58,417 nucleotides of DNA from CAZGTQ01 sp964528575 (GTDB lineage: Bacteria; Planctomycetota; UBA1135; GCA-002686595), in contig CAZGTQ010000376.1 in the NCBI GenBank assembly GCA_964528575.1, positions 1 to 58,417 of the forward strand, given 5' to 3'. Below the pieces are notes generated by a model, which was not told the origin of the DNA, did not search any database, and worked only from the letters and a program-made list of their open reading frames with translations. Within the stretch, counting starts at the first letter, position 1, and each line of letters opens with the position of its first letter. Made by a program: the position numbers and the translations under genes. Of this stretch, positions 17,399 through 26,644 are shown one piece after another.

Positions 17399-19921
17399 AT
17401 GTCTGTCCTCGCCGCCCTCTTCCCGCTCCTCGCCGCGCCGCTCGCGGCGGACGATCCCACGCCCGACGACGCGCGTTTCCTGCTCGTCCAGACTCGCGAG
17501 GAGGACGGCTTCGCACCCGTCGCGCTCGTCGCGGCGAACGCCGAGCACGTCCTGGTCGTGCCGCTGCTCGGCCGCTCCGAACGCGTCGCGCGCGCCGTGC
17601 GCGGCCCGCGCGGCCTCGCCCTGCGCATCTCGGCCGCGTCCCCCGGCGCGCCGGGCGCGCTCGATCGCGTGCGCGTGCACGCGGTGCGCCACCGGACCGA
17701 GGAGCGCGTCCTGCTCGCGGACCGCGAGCCGCTCCTCGTCGGCCCGCCGACGCTGCCCGCGGGCCTGCCGCCCGAGCTCGCGCGCCACGACGGCTTCGGC
17801 GCCGCGGCGCCGGCGAGCGGGAGCTTCGAGAACGGGAGCTTCGAGAACAGTGACCTCGAGCTCGTCGCGATCCCGCTCGAGCCCGCCGATCCGCGCGAGG
17901 CTCCGGGCGGAGCGGCGCGCGCGCTCGTCGGCGCGGACGCGATCGACGCGGCGGGCGTCGCGCTCGACCAGCTCGTGCTCGCGTCGGTGCGCGCCCTCGA
18001 CGACGCGGAGCTCGTCCCGCTCGAGCTGCGCCGCGCCACCATCGCGACGACGAGCGGCTGGACGCGCACGTCGCGCCACGGCCATGGCACGGCGTGGCAC
18101 GTGCCCGTCGCGAGCGCGGGACGCGAGACGCTGTCCGATCTCGCGCGCACGGGCGAAGCCGACGGCGACGGGCTCGACTGGCCTGCCGGCGACGCCCTCG
18201 ACCTGTGGTTCGGCTCCCCGCCCGACGCGCCCGCCGGCGAGACGTGGTCGCTCGTCGTGACGCTGCTCGGCACGGCGGGCATCGCGCCGGCCGAGCCGCC
18301 CGCCGAAGCCGCCGCTGCGCGCGCGCTGTTCGAGGACGTCGCGCTCGCCGCCGGCGCGCGCCGCGTGCACCTCGAGGGGCCCGACGAGCAGCTCGACATC
18401 CGCCCGACGATGGGACCGGGCGCGGCGTGGGGCGACGCGGACGGCGACGGCTGGAACGACCTGTACCTCGTGCAGGGCAGCGGCCGCGACGGCGCGCGGC
18501 CGGGGAACGCGCTCCTGTGGAACCGCGGCGACGGGACGTTCGCCGAGAGCGAGAGCGGCGCCGGCTGCGAGGACCGCGGCGCCGGGATGGGCGCGCTCTT
18601 CTTCGACGCCGAGGGCGACGGCGACCTCGACCTGTACGTCGCGAACTACGGCGCCGACGCGCTCTACGCGAACCGCGGCGAGCGACGCTTCGCCGACGTG
18701 AGCGCGGCGGCGGGGATCGGCGGCGACCGCTGGAGCGCGGGCATCTGCGCGGCGGACTTCGATCGCGACGGGGACCTCGACCTGTACGTGACGAGCTACC
18801 TCGACTACGACCCGGCGAAGATGCCGAGCGAGGACGAGCTTGGCCGCTACCGGCGCGAGGACCCGATCGAGATGCTCCCGTTCGCGTTCCCCGGGCAGGC
18901 GAACGCGTACCTGCGCAACGAGTCCGGCGCCGGCGAGCCGCGCTTCGTCGACGCGACCGAGACGCTCGGGCTCGCCGACGCCGCGGGCCGCGGGATGCAG
19001 CCGGTCGCGTGGGACTTCGACCGCGACGGAGCGAGCGACCTCTACGTCGCGAACGACGTCTCGTACAACGTCCTCTGGCGCAACGCCGGCGACGGGACGT
19101 TCGAGGACGTGTCGTTCGCGACGGGCATGGACGATCCGCGCGGCGGGATGGGCGTCGCGGTCGGCGACGTCGACGCGGACGGCGACGAGGACCTGCTCTT
19201 GACGAACTGGGAGCTCGAGCCGAACGCGCTCTACCTGAACAATCTGCTCGCGCACGACAGCGCACGCCACCGCGTCCCCTCGTTCCGCGACGCGATCGTC
19301 GCGTCGGGCCTCGGGCCGTACGGCGTCGGCGCGACCGGCTGGGGCGCCGAGTTGCTCGACGCGGATCTCGACGGCGACCTCGACCTGTTCGTCGCGAACG
19401 GCTACACGAGCCCGGACTACGCGAGCACCGGAATCTGCGTCGGCCAGCCGAACCACTACTTCGAGAACGACGGCGAGGGACGCTTCGCCGCCGCGTTCGA
19501 GCGCGCCGGCCCCGCGCTCGCCGCGGCGCTCCCCTCGCGGGCGGCGGTCGCGTGCGACTACGACCGCGACGGCGACCTCGATCTCGTCGTCACGGCGAAC
19601 AACAGCGCGACGCAGCTCCTGCGCAACCGCGCCGTCGAGGACGGAGCGCAGGGCCGCTGGCTGGGGGTGCGGCTCGCCGCTCGCGCGCCGAACCCCTTCG
19701 CGATCGGCGCGGAGGTGACGCTCGAGGCCGACGGCCGCGCGCATCGCGCGACGCTGCGCGCGGGGACGAGCTATCTCGGCGGCAACCCGCCCGAGCTGCA
19801 CTTCGGCCTCGGCGCCGCCCGGCGCGTCGACGCGCTCGTCGTCCGCTGGCCGTCGGGCGCCGAATCGCGCCACGACGTCGACGCGCTCGACCGCTGGATC
19901 ACGGTGAGCGAGCCGCGGTGA
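17399..19921 (+). CDS. Secreted FG-GAP/VCBS repeat protein with ASPIC/UnbV C-terminus
   Basis: An 840-residue exported protein of the CRTAC1-like class. A signal peptide (MSVLAALFPLLAAPLAADD) is followed by about 310 poorly conserved residues, then a seven-bladed-type beta-propeller built from calcium-binding FG-GAP/VCBS repeats. Repeats include DADGDGWNDLYL, EGDGDLDLYV, DRDGDLDLYV, DRDGASDLYV, DADGDEDLLL, DLDGDLDLFV and DRDGDLDLVV. The C-terminal 90 residues match UnbV_ASPIC (PNPFAIGAEVTLEADG, AGTSYLGGNPPELHFGLG). Such proteins are extracellular and often adhesive; the ligand is unknown. It heads a three-gene run, with the GTG of the next gene overlapping its stop. Confidence 0.9.
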   Translation: MSVLAALFPLLAAPLAADDPTPDDARFLLVQTREEDGFAPVALVAANAEHVLVVPLLGRSERVARAVRGPRGLALRISAASPGAPGALDRVRVHAVRHRTEERVLLADREPLLVGPPTLPAGLPPELARHDGFGAAAPASGSFENGSFENSDLELVAIPLEPADPREAPGGAARALVGADAIDAAGVALDQLVLASVRALDDAELVPLELRRATIATTSGWTRTSRHGHGTAWHVPVASAGRETLSDLARTGEADGDGLDWPAGDALDLWFGSPPDAPAGETWSLVVTLLGTAGIAPAEPPAEAAAARALFEDVALAAGARRVHLEGPDEQLDIRPTMGPGAAWGDADGDGWNDLYLVQGSGRDGARPGNALLWNRGDGTFAESESGAGCEDRGAGMGALFFDAEGDGDLDLYVANYGADALYANRGERRFADVSAAAGIGGDRWSAGICAADFDRDGDLDLYVTSYLDYDPAKMPSEDELGRYRREDPIEMLPFAFPGQANAYLRNESGAGEPRFVDATETLGLADAAGRGMQPVAWDFDRDGASDLYVANDVSYNVLWRNAGDGTFEDVSFATGMDDPRGGMGVAVGDVDADGDEDLLLTNWELEPNALYLNNLLAHDSARHRVPSFRDAIVASGLGPYGVGATGWGAELLDADLDGDLDLFVANGYTSPDYASTGICVGQPNHYFENDGEGRFAAAFERAGPALAAALPSRAAVACDYDRDGDLDLVVTANNSATQLLRNRAVEDGAQGRWLGVRLAARAPNPFAIGAEVTLEADGRAHRATLRAGTSYLGGNPPELHFGLGAARRVDALVVRWPSGAESRHDVDALDRWITVSEPR

Positions 19922-21783
19922 CGCGCCGACTCGCGCTCCTCGCGCTCGCGCCCGTCGCGGCGCTCGTCGCGCTGGCGCTCGCCGGCCCGATCCTGTCGGG
20001 CGACCTGTGGTGGCACCTGCGCACGGGCGAATGGATCCTCGAGCACGGCGAGCTGCCGGACGTCGACCCGTTCAGCCACACCGCCGGCGACGAGCCGTGG
20101 ACCCTGCAGGAGTACGGCAGTCAGGTGCTGTTCGCGCTCGTCGAGCGCGCCGCCGGCCTCGCAGGGCTGCGCGCGCTCGGCGTCGTGCTCGCGCTCGCGC
20201 TGCTCGTGTGCGTGTACCGCACCGCCCGCGCGCGCGTCGATCCGCCGTGGGCCGCCGCGCTCACGGCGCTGTTCGCGCTGCTGTTCGCGTTGAAGTGGGA
20301 GCTGCGCCCGCACCTCGTGTCGGCGTTCTTCGTGCTGCGCATCCACGCGCTCCTGTTCCCGCCGGCGTGGGGCGAGGGCCGGCCGCCGGGGCCGCGCGCG
20401 TGGCTCGAGGTGCTCGTGCTCTCGTGCGTGTGGGTGCAGCTCCACGCGGAGGCGCTGCTCGCGCCGCTCGCCGCGGCCGCGGGCTGGATCGGCGCGGCGC
20501 TCGGCGTCGTGTGGGAGCGGCGCGGCGGAGCGCGGCGGCTGGGCGCGTGGACCGCGGTGCTCGCCGCCGCGGTCGCCGGCACGCTGCTCTCCCCGCTCGG
20601 CGCGAAGCCGCACGTCTACGCGCTCCTGCGCCGCGCGGTCCCGCAGCTCTACATCGAGGAGTGGTTCCCCTCGTGGCTCCCGCCGGGGCACGAGCGGTTC
20701 GCGCCGATGACGAGCGCCTTGTTCGCGGCGTGGCTGGCGTGCGCGGCGCTGGGCGCGGTGTTCGTCCTGCGCCACGCGTTCGTGCGCCTCGCGTCCTCGG
20801 GGGGCAGTCGCGCGATCGCGTGGGAGCGCATCGGCTTCTTCGCGCTGTGCCTGGTGCTGTCGCTGCAGGCGCGGCGCTTCGTATGGCTCGCCTGGTTCCC
20901 CGCGCTCGCCGTGACCGCCGCCGCCCTCGGCCACTTCGCGCCGCTCGCCCGCGCGCGCGTCGTGCCGCTCGCGCTCGCGCTCGTCCTCGCGCTGCCGCTC
21001 GCGGGCACGCTCTTCGTAGAGCGCGCGCTCGCCGCGGTGCGCGAGGGACGCTTCGCCGACGACGTGCACCGCGACATGTTCCCCGCCGACGCGGCCGACT
21101 TCGCGCGGGACGCAGGCCTCGCCGGCAACCTCTTCCACCGCTACGAATGGGGCGGCTACCTCGGCTACCGGCTCGGGCCGCGCTGCCCCGTCTTCATCGA
21201 CGGCCGCACGGTGCTCTTCGAGGACGTGATCCCCGAGCGTTGGCGCGCCGAGCGCGAGCCCGACTTCGCGCGGCTCGTCTTCGACCGCCGCGACGTGCGC
21301 GTCATCGTGCTCCCGCGTCTGGTCGACCACGGCGGCGGCGTGCGCGCGTGGCAGCCGCCCGGAGCGTTCCGCGACTGGACGAAGGCCTGGACCGACGCGC
21401 TCGCCACGCTCTGGATCCGGACGGACGACGAGGCCAACCTGGAGCGCGTGCGGGCGGAGTGGGAGCGCGCGGGCGTCGCGTTCGACGCGCGGCAGGGCAT
21501 CCTCGAGGCGCAGGTGCTCGCCGCGCGGCCGGACTGGGCGCGCGCGCGGCGCATCGTGCCGGCGGAGGTCGCCGGCGCCCTCGACGCCGCGGACGACGGG
21601 CTCGAGCGCGCGCGCGCGTGGCTCGCGCACCGGATGCGGCGCAACGCGCGCGAGGAGGCGCGGCGCTTCGTCGACGAGGAGCTGGCCGCGGAGCGGCGCG
21701 ACGAGGCGCGCGCGCTCGTCGAAGGGACCGACGACGTCGGCGCGTTGCTCGACGGCCTCGAGCGGCTGGCGGGGAGCCGATGA
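19918..21783 (+). CDS. Multi-span membrane protein, GT-C-like
   Basis: A 621-residue integral membrane protein. After the first helix comes an acidic periplasmic-type loop (SGDLWWHLRTGEWILEHGEL) and WTLQEYGSQVLF, then about ten hydrophobic segments to residue 380. The last 230 residues are soluble and charged (YLGYRLGPRCPVFIDGRT, ALVEGTDDVGALL). The topology, with a large first loop carrying D/E and W residues, resembles GT-C polyprenol-linked glycosyltransferases, but I recognise no family. The GTG start overlaps the ASPIC gene and the stop overlaps the next gene (ATGA), so all three are probably co-translated. Confidence 0.8.
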   Translation: MTRRLALLALAPVAALVALALAGPILSGDLWWHLRTGEWILEHGELPDVDPFSHTAGDEPWTLQEYGSQVLFALVERAAGLAGLRALGVVLALALLVCVYRTARARVDPPWAAALTALFALLFALKWELRPHLVSAFFVLRIHALLFPPAWGEGRPPGPRAWLEVLVLSCVWVQLHAEALLAPLAAAAGWIGAALGVVWERRGGARRLGAWTAVLAAAVAGTLLSPLGAKPHVYALLRRAVPQLYIEEWFPSWLPPGHERFAPMTSALFAAWLACAALGAVFVLRHAFVRLASSGGSRAIAWERIGFFALCLVLSLQARRFVWLAWFPALAVTAAALGHFAPLARARVVPLALALVLALPLAGTLFVERALAAVREGRFADDVHRDMFPADAADFARDAGLAGNLFHRYEWGGYLGYRLGPRCPVFIDGRTVLFEDVIPERWRAEREPDFARLVFDRRDVRVIVLPRLVDHGGGVRAWQPPGAFRDWTKAWTDALATLWIRTDDEANLERVRAEWERAGVAFDARQGILEAQVLAARPDWARARRIVPAEVAGALDAADDGLERARAWLAHRMRRNAREEARRFVDEELAAERRDEARALVEGTDDVGALLDGLERLAGSR

Positions 21784-23447
21784 GCTCCCCCGCCGCTCTC
21801 CCGCGCTCGATGCGCGCGGTGCTCGTCGCCTTCGCGCTCGTCGTGCTCGTCTTCACCAAGGACCGCCCCGACTCGTGGGCGGACGGCTCGCGCCTCGCGA
21901 CGATCCAGGCGCTCGTCGAGGACGGCACGCTCGCGATCGACGGCACGGACTACTTCTGGCAGGGCGACAAGGTGCGCGTCGGCGAGCGCTACTACAGCCA
22001 CCAGCCGCCGATGCTCGCGCTGCTCGGCGCCGTGCCGTACGCCGTGCTGCACCACGGCCTCGGCCGCGCGATCGACGCGCCGCACACCTACCGCGTGATC
22101 ACGTGGCTCGTCGTCGGCCTGCCGCTGCTCGCGGGTCTGTGGGCGCTCGCGCGCCTGCTCGTGCGCGTCGGATGCGGCGGCGCCTGGGGCGCGTTCTGGC
22201 TCGCGTGCGGGGCGTTCGGCACGCTCGCGCTGCCGTACGCGCTCGTCCTGAATCAGCACGCTCCCGCCGCCGGGCTGACGATGCTCGCGCTGCACGCCGC
22301 CGTGAGCGACCGAGCGTGGCGCGCGGGCCTCGCCGCCGCGCTCGCGGCGACGATCGACCTGACCGCCGTGTTCTGCGCGGCCGCCGTGGCGTGGCCCGCG
22401 TTCCGAGCCGGCGGCGCGCGGGCGGCGCTGCGCTACGGGCTCGGCGCGCTCGTCCCGCTCGCGCTGCACCTGGGCGTCAACGTCGGCCTCGTCGGCGACG
22501 TGCGTCCGCTCGGCATGCACGCCGATGCGTTCCGCTACCCGCTCTCGCCGTTCCTCGTCATGTCGCTGACCGGCGTCGAGAGCGAGGGACGCGCGGGCGA
22601 GCAGGCGCTCTACGCGTGGCGCGCGCTCTTCGGCCAGAGCGGCCTGTTCTCGAACCACCCGATCCTGCTCCTGTGCGTCGTCGCCGGGCTCGCGCTGCCG
22701 CTGCGCCGGCGCCGCCCCGTCGCAAAGGCGCGCACGGATGAGCCGCCCGGTCTCCTCGCCGCCGTCGCCGGGCTCTCGCTCGCGATCGCGGCGTACTACG
22801 TCACGCAGTCGCGCAACTTCGGCGGCTCCGCGTTCGGCATGCGCTGGTTCACGGTCTTCGCGCCGCTGCTCGTGCTGTTCGGTGCCGCGTGGATCGGGCG
22901 GGCGGAGCGCGCGCCGCGCCCGGGACCGGCGGCGCTGGTCGGCCTGGCCGTGCTCGCGCTCTGGTCGGGCGCGACCGCAGCGCTCGCGAGCGTGCAGCCC
23001 TGGACCAAGATCGCGTGGACGTGGTCGCAGACGCCCGCGGCCCCGCTCGCCCGTCCCGGCGATCCGGTCCCCGGCCACAGCGAGCACCTGCGCGGCGAGC
23101 TCCGCCGGATCCGCGCGTTCGAGCAGAGCTTCGACCGCGCCGCGTACGAGCGGTTCTTCGTCGAGCTCGTCACGCGCTGCGGCCTCGTGCACGCGAAGCG
23201 CTGGCCGGGCCTCGGCGAGGACGAGCAGCGCGCGTTCACGCGCGAGGGAATCGCGATCCTCGCGGAGCTCGCGGCGGTGAACGAGGGCGCGCCGGGCACG
23301 CAGCTCGTCCGCGCGCGCACGCACTTCTGGCTCGGCAAGCTCCACAAGCAGATCGGCAACGACGACGCGGCGCGCGCGGAGCTCGCGCGCTCGCTCGACA
23401 TCGACCCGGACTTCGCGCCGGCGCGCGAGGCGCTGCGCAGCCTCTGA
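21780..23447 (+). CDS. Membrane protein, ArnT/PMT-like, with C-terminal TPR-like helices
   Basis: A 555-residue protein with about ten membrane segments to residue 420 and a soluble tail. The first loop reads DRPDSWADGSRLATIQALVE, then SHQPPMLALLGAVPYAV, the pattern (acidic residue in loop 1, then PPMLALL) of dolichyl-phosphate-mannose-type GT39/PMT_2 transferases. The tail has one TPR-like repeat (GKLHKQIGNDDAARAELARS). It may add sugars to exported molecules from a lipid donor; donor and acceptor are unknown. It is last in the run and ends 10 bases from the convergent ligase gene. Confidence 0.78.
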   Translation: MSSPAALPRSMRAVLVAFALVVLVFTKDRPDSWADGSRLATIQALVEDGTLAIDGTDYFWQGDKVRVGERYYSHQPPMLALLGAVPYAVLHHGLGRAIDAPHTYRVITWLVVGLPLLAGLWALARLLVRVGCGGAWGAFWLACGAFGTLALPYALVLNQHAPAAGLTMLALHAAVSDRAWRAGLAAALAATIDLTAVFCAAAVAWPAFRAGGARAALRYGLGALVPLALHLGVNVGLVGDVRPLGMHADAFRYPLSPFLVMSLTGVESEGRAGEQALYAWRALFGQSGLFSNHPILLLCVVAGLALPLRRRRPVAKARTDEPPGLLAAVAGLSLAIAAYYVTQSRNFGGSAFGMRWFTVFAPLLVLFGAAWIGRAERAPRPGPAALVGLAVLALWSGATAALASVQPWTKIAWTWSQTPAAPLARPGDPVPGHSEHLRGELRRIRAFEQSFDRAAYERFFVELVTRCGLVHAKRWPGLGEDEQRAFTREGIAILAELAAVNEGAPGTQLVRARTHFWLGKLHKQIGNDDAARAELARSLDIDPDFAPAREALRSL

Positions 23448-23457
23448 CGCGAGCGCC

Positions 23458-25560
23458 TCAGCGGAACACGACCGGCGCCTGGCGCAGGCCGACGCGCGAG
23501 TAGTCGGTGTCGAACATCTGGCTCGCACAGAACGGGATCTCGACCGCGACGTCGATCACGACGAGGTCGCCCGGCTCGACGCCGGCGGGGCGGTCGAGCT
23601 TGAGGAACGCGAGCGGGTTCGGCCGCGTCGGATCGTCGGACTGCGGGAGCACGTGGTCGACGACGACGCGCTCGCCGTTCAGCGCGAGCGTCATGCGCTG
23701 CGGCTCCGGGAACAGGTACGCCGGGCGCACGTCGTACACGCCGACGATCATGCGGGCGCCGCTCTCCCAGCGCTCGATCCAGCGCGCGGTCGGTTCGAGC
23801 ATCCGCGCGCGGTCGGGCGTCGCGTCGCCGAGGTCGAGCCAGGCGAACGCGCCGACGGCGAAGCCCTCGAGCGGCGGCCGCGGGTCGCGCGTCGCGGGCG
23901 CGAGCGCGAGCGCGAACGCCGCGGCGCCCGCGAGCGCGAGCCGGCCGGCGCGCGTCGGGACGGAGGCGGCGCCCGCTCCCTCCATCGCTCCCGCCGTCGC
24001 GCCCGCTGCGAGCAGGACGCCGAGCCAGCCGCCGAACAGGTGCGCGACCGTCGGGACGAGCAGCGCGTGCCCGGCGACGAGGTTCACGACGAGCGCGCCG
24101 AGCCCCGCGGTCCACACGAGCCACGGGAGGCCGGCGTCGGGGTCGCGGGCCCCGTACGGGAGACGCCGGGCGTCGGGCGGCGCGCGCCAGGCGCGGACGC
24201 CGCCCGCGAGCGCGAGCGCGACGAGCACGAGCGCGAGCGCCAGCCCCGCGAGCCCCTCCTCCGCCGCGATCTGCATCCACTGGTTGTGCGCGTTCTCGTG
24301 CAGCGGATTGAACAGGCTGCGCGCCTTCGGATCGCGGTAGTGCACGAGCTCCGCCGGATAGCGCCCGTAGCCGAGCCCCGCGACCGGTCGGTCCGCGATC
24401 ATGCGCGCGCTCGCTTCCCACACCGCCGCGCGGTTGGCGCGCAGATAGCCGAGCAGCCCCTGGCGGTGCACGAGCCGCAGCGCGTCGTCGCCGTACTTCA
24501 GCTCCCCGATGCGCCGGAGCCCGCTGGGCGGCAGCACGTTCACGCCGATCACGACGACGACGCACGCGATCACGAACGTGCGCGCGACGCGGCGCGCGCG
24601 CGCCGTGCCGAAGAGCGCCCGCACGACGACGACGACGAGCGCTGTGAGCAACACGGCGCCGAGCGCGGACTTCGAGCGCGACGTGACGAGCAACGTCGCC
24701 CCGAGCGCCAGCGCGGCCGCGCAGAACGCGCCCAGGGCGACCGTGCGCCGCTCGCCCCCGCCGCGCTGGCGCAGCAGACTCCAAGCGAGCGCCGCGACGC
24801 ACGGCAGCAGCAGCACGAGCGCGGAGCCGAGCGCGTTGTGGTCGGTCTGCGGCCGGTGCATGCGCCCCACGCCGGCCGCCAGGCGCGCGAACGTCGGCTC
24901 GCCGCGGTACCACGCCGAGCACATCATCTCGAAGACGGCCGTCGCGAACCCGAGCACGAGCGCGATCGCGGCGAACGTCGAGAACGCGCGCCGCAGGTCG
25001 GGGCGGCGCAGGCCGATCTGGAGTCCCGTCCACGCGAGCGCGATCGTCTCGAGCCGCACGACGAGCGCGTCGAGCGGCCGCGTCGGCGCGACCATCGACG
25101 ACTGGACGAGCATCCCGCCCGCGAAGCGCCGCACCTGCTCGCCCAGCCACGGAGCGCCCTCGGGCAACGCCGCGTGCCAGCCGCGCAGCGCCGCGCCGAT
25201 CGACCAGGCGGCCCACACGACGAGCGCGAGGCGCGCCCAGCGCGCGAAGCTGCCGCCGGCGCTCGGCCGCGCCGCTCCGCGCCACAGGAGGCACGCGAGC
25301 GCGCCGTGGACGAGCACGCGCTCGAGCTGGAAGCCGAGCACGCCCGCGATCGCCGGCCACAGCGGCAGCGCGAAGCCGAGGGTCGCACCCGCGGCCCACA
25401 CGCGCGCGTCGTCGCGGCCGCCGATCACGCGGGGCGCGACGAGCGCGAGCAGGACGAGCCACCACGCCTCGGCACCGCCGGTCCCGAGCGCGACGTACGC
25501 GAGCGAGGGGACGAGCAGCAGGCAGGCGAGCGCCCGCTCGATCACCCGCGCGCCGCTCAT
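23458..25560 (-). CDS. O-antigen ligase/polymerase-like membrane protein (Wzy_C)
   Basis: A 700-residue protein with about twelve membrane helices and a soluble C-terminal beta-rich domain (from about residue 575, ending QMFDTDYSRVGLRQAPVVF). Ligase-type features: the large periplasmic loop with GLGYGRYPAELV and LHENAHNQWMQIAAEEGLAG, the conserved HxxxHNxxLQ-like Wzy_C signature. Such proteins transfer or polymerise lipid-linked glycans on the periplasmic face. The ATG overlaps the stop of the AhpD-like gene by 4 bases; it is last in the M1-ferritin-AhpD-ligase operon. Confidence 0.87.
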   Translation of the reverse strand: MSGARVIERALACLLLVPSLAYVALGTGGAEAWWLVLLALVAPRVIGGRDDARVWAAGATLGFALPLWPAIAGVLGFQLERVLVHGALACLLWRGAARPSAGGSFARWARLALVVWAAWSIGAALRGWHAALPEGAPWLGEQVRRFAGGMLVQSSMVAPTRPLDALVVRLETIALAWTGLQIGLRRPDLRRAFSTFAAIALVLGFATAVFEMMCSAWYRGEPTFARLAAGVGRMHRPQTDHNALGSALVLLLPCVAALAWSLLRQRGGGERRTVALGAFCAAALALGATLLVTSRSKSALGAVLLTALVVVVVRALFGTARARRVARTFVIACVVVVIGVNVLPPSGLRRIGELKYGDDALRLVHRQGLLGYLRANRAAVWEASARMIADRPVAGLGYGRYPAELVHYRDPKARSLFNPLHENAHNQWMQIAAEEGLAGLALALVLVALALAGGVRAWRAPPDARRLPYGARDPDAGLPWLVWTAGLGALVVNLVAGHALLVPTVAHLFGGWLGVLLAAGATAGAMEGAGAASVPTRAGRLALAGAAAFALALAPATRDPRPPLEGFAVGAFAWLDLGDATPDRARMLEPTARWIERWESGARMIVGVYDVRPAYLFPEPQRMTLALNGERVVVDHVLPQSDDPTRPNPLAFLKLDRPAGVEPGDLVVIDVAVEIPFCASQMFDTDYSRVGLRQAPVVFR

Positions 25561-26135
25561 TCGCGCGCCGGGTAGGGCGCCATCTCCGGCTCGAGGTCGA
25601 CGTGCACGGCGTCGGCGATCCGGTTGATGTAGTTGAAGTACGCGACGACCTGGATCGCGTCGTGGATCGCGACGTCGTCGAGACCGACGGCGCGCAGCGC
25701 GTCGACGTCCGCCGCGCTCATCGCCGCCGGGTTGCGCGTGAGCTTGTCCGCGTACGCGCACAGCGCGCGGTCCTGCGCATCGAGCTCGGCGTCGCGCCAG
25801 TCGCGCCGCAGGGCGCCGAGCCAGCGCTCGCGCTCCTCGTCGGGCAGGTCGCCGACCTCGACACGGAGGTCGTTCACGTGGGCGAGGATTCAGTAGTGGC
25901 AGTCGTTGGCGCGGCTCGTCACGACGGCGAGCATCTCGCGCTGGCGCCGCGCGAGCCCCTCGGGCGCGAACAGGATGCGCACGTACAGCCCCATCGACGC
26001 GTCGAGGATCGCGGGAGCGAGGCTCATCGCCCGCACGATGCCGAACACGCGCCCCGCGCGCGCGCGCGCGGCCGCGTAGCTCGTCGCGAGGCGGCCCGAC
26101 TCCTCGCCGTCGGCCACCGTCCGGATCCAGGTCAT
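25557..26135 (-). CDS. AhpD-like peroxidase-related protein, probable selenoprotein (Sec at in-frame TGA)
   Basis: A 192-residue carboxymuconolactone decarboxylase/AhpD-like protein, read through one in-frame TGA at 25890-25892. The start is the ATG giving MTWIRTVADGEESG. The upstream part has LYVRILFAPEGLARRQREML. The active site is Glu67, then 11 residues, Cys79-His-Tyr-TGA82, then Ile-Leu-Ala-His86. This is the AhpD pattern E-x11-C-x-x-C-x3-H with the second cysteine replaced by the stop. The frame continues for 110 further family-like codons (AVGLDDVAIHDAIQVVAYFN) to a stop that overlaps the ligase start. A hairpin suited to bSECIS follows the TGA. AhpD-like selenoproteins with CxxU are known, so Sec82 is the best reading. 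A disrupted cysteine gene is the alternative. Confidence 0.85.
25853..25889 (-). promoter_or_regulatory. bSECIS-like hairpin after the TGA codon
   Basis: Read 5'-3' on the minus strand, after the TGA come 17 bases, then CGACCTC (25872-25866), a 6-base loop CGTGTC (25865-25860) and GAGGTCG (25859-25853): a perfect 7-base-pair stem. The loop begins 24 bases after the TGA and its second base is G. Bacterial SECIS elements have a small loop with G in the first two positions, about 16-37 bases after UGA, so this fits. Confidence 0.65.
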
Positions 26136-26158
26136 CGCCGGAGGATAGCCACCGCTTC

Positions 26159-26644
26159 TCACGACCGGAAGCGGCCGGGCGCGTGGTCGACGAACGTCTG
26201 CAGCACGCGCGCGTGGGTCCACTTGACGACGCTGAGCTCCTGGCAGCGGCGCGCGAAGTCGGTGCAACCCGCCTCGGCGAGCCACGCGCCGTAGCCGTGG
26301 TACCAGCGGCCGACGCGCGCCTCGGCGTCGCAGCACAGGCGCAGGGCGAAGCGCAGCCCGACGAGCGGCGTCGCGAGGAACAGGAGCCACGCCATGAGCG
26401 TGCGGCGCGCGCTGCGCTCGGGCGGGTCGCCGCCGAGGTCGGTCATCAGCGCGCGCAGCCGCTGGATCTGCTCGCCGCACTCGGCGTGCAGCGTCGCGAT
26501 CACGCCGCGCAGCTCCTCGTCGCGCACGCGCCCCATCAAGAGGCCGTACATGCGCCGCGCTCCGTATTCGGAGCGCAGCGCGCCGACCATGTCCGCGACG
26601 AGCAGGCGCGCGTCGGCCGGCGACGGGCGCGCCGGCTCGTTCAT
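26159..26644 (-). CDS. Ferritin-like four-helix protein (COQ7/rubrerythrin-like), tentative
   Basis: A 161-residue, mostly helical protein. Helix 1 has RSEYGARRMYG; helix 2 has ATLHAECGEQIQRLRAL; a hydrophobic hairpin (MAWLLFLATPLVGLRFALRL) could touch the membrane; then CCDAEARVGRWYHGYG and a last helix VVKWTHARVL. The spaced Glu/His residues (Glu in helix 1, His and Glu in helix 2, Glu in helix 3, His in helix 4) and the hydrophobic surface recall the di-iron COQ7/ferritin-like fold. I cannot name a family. The ATG overlaps the aminopeptidase stop by 4 bases, and the AhpD-like gene follows after 23 bases, so a redox or peroxide role is plausible. Confidence 0.7.
   Translation of the reverse strand: MNEPARPSPADARLLVADMVGALRSEYGARRMYGLLMGRVRDEELRGVIATLHAECGEQIQRLRALMTDLGGDPPERSARRTLMAWLLFLATPLVGLRFALRLCCDAEARVGRWYHGYGAWLAEAGCTDFARRCQELSVVKWTHARVLQTFVDHAPGRFRS

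Noticed and set aside
25557..25877. A separate 106-residue gene starting MNDLRVEVG
   Set aside because: It is the in-frame continuation of the AhpD-like protein, and its first codon is a GTG inside the conserved active-site region.
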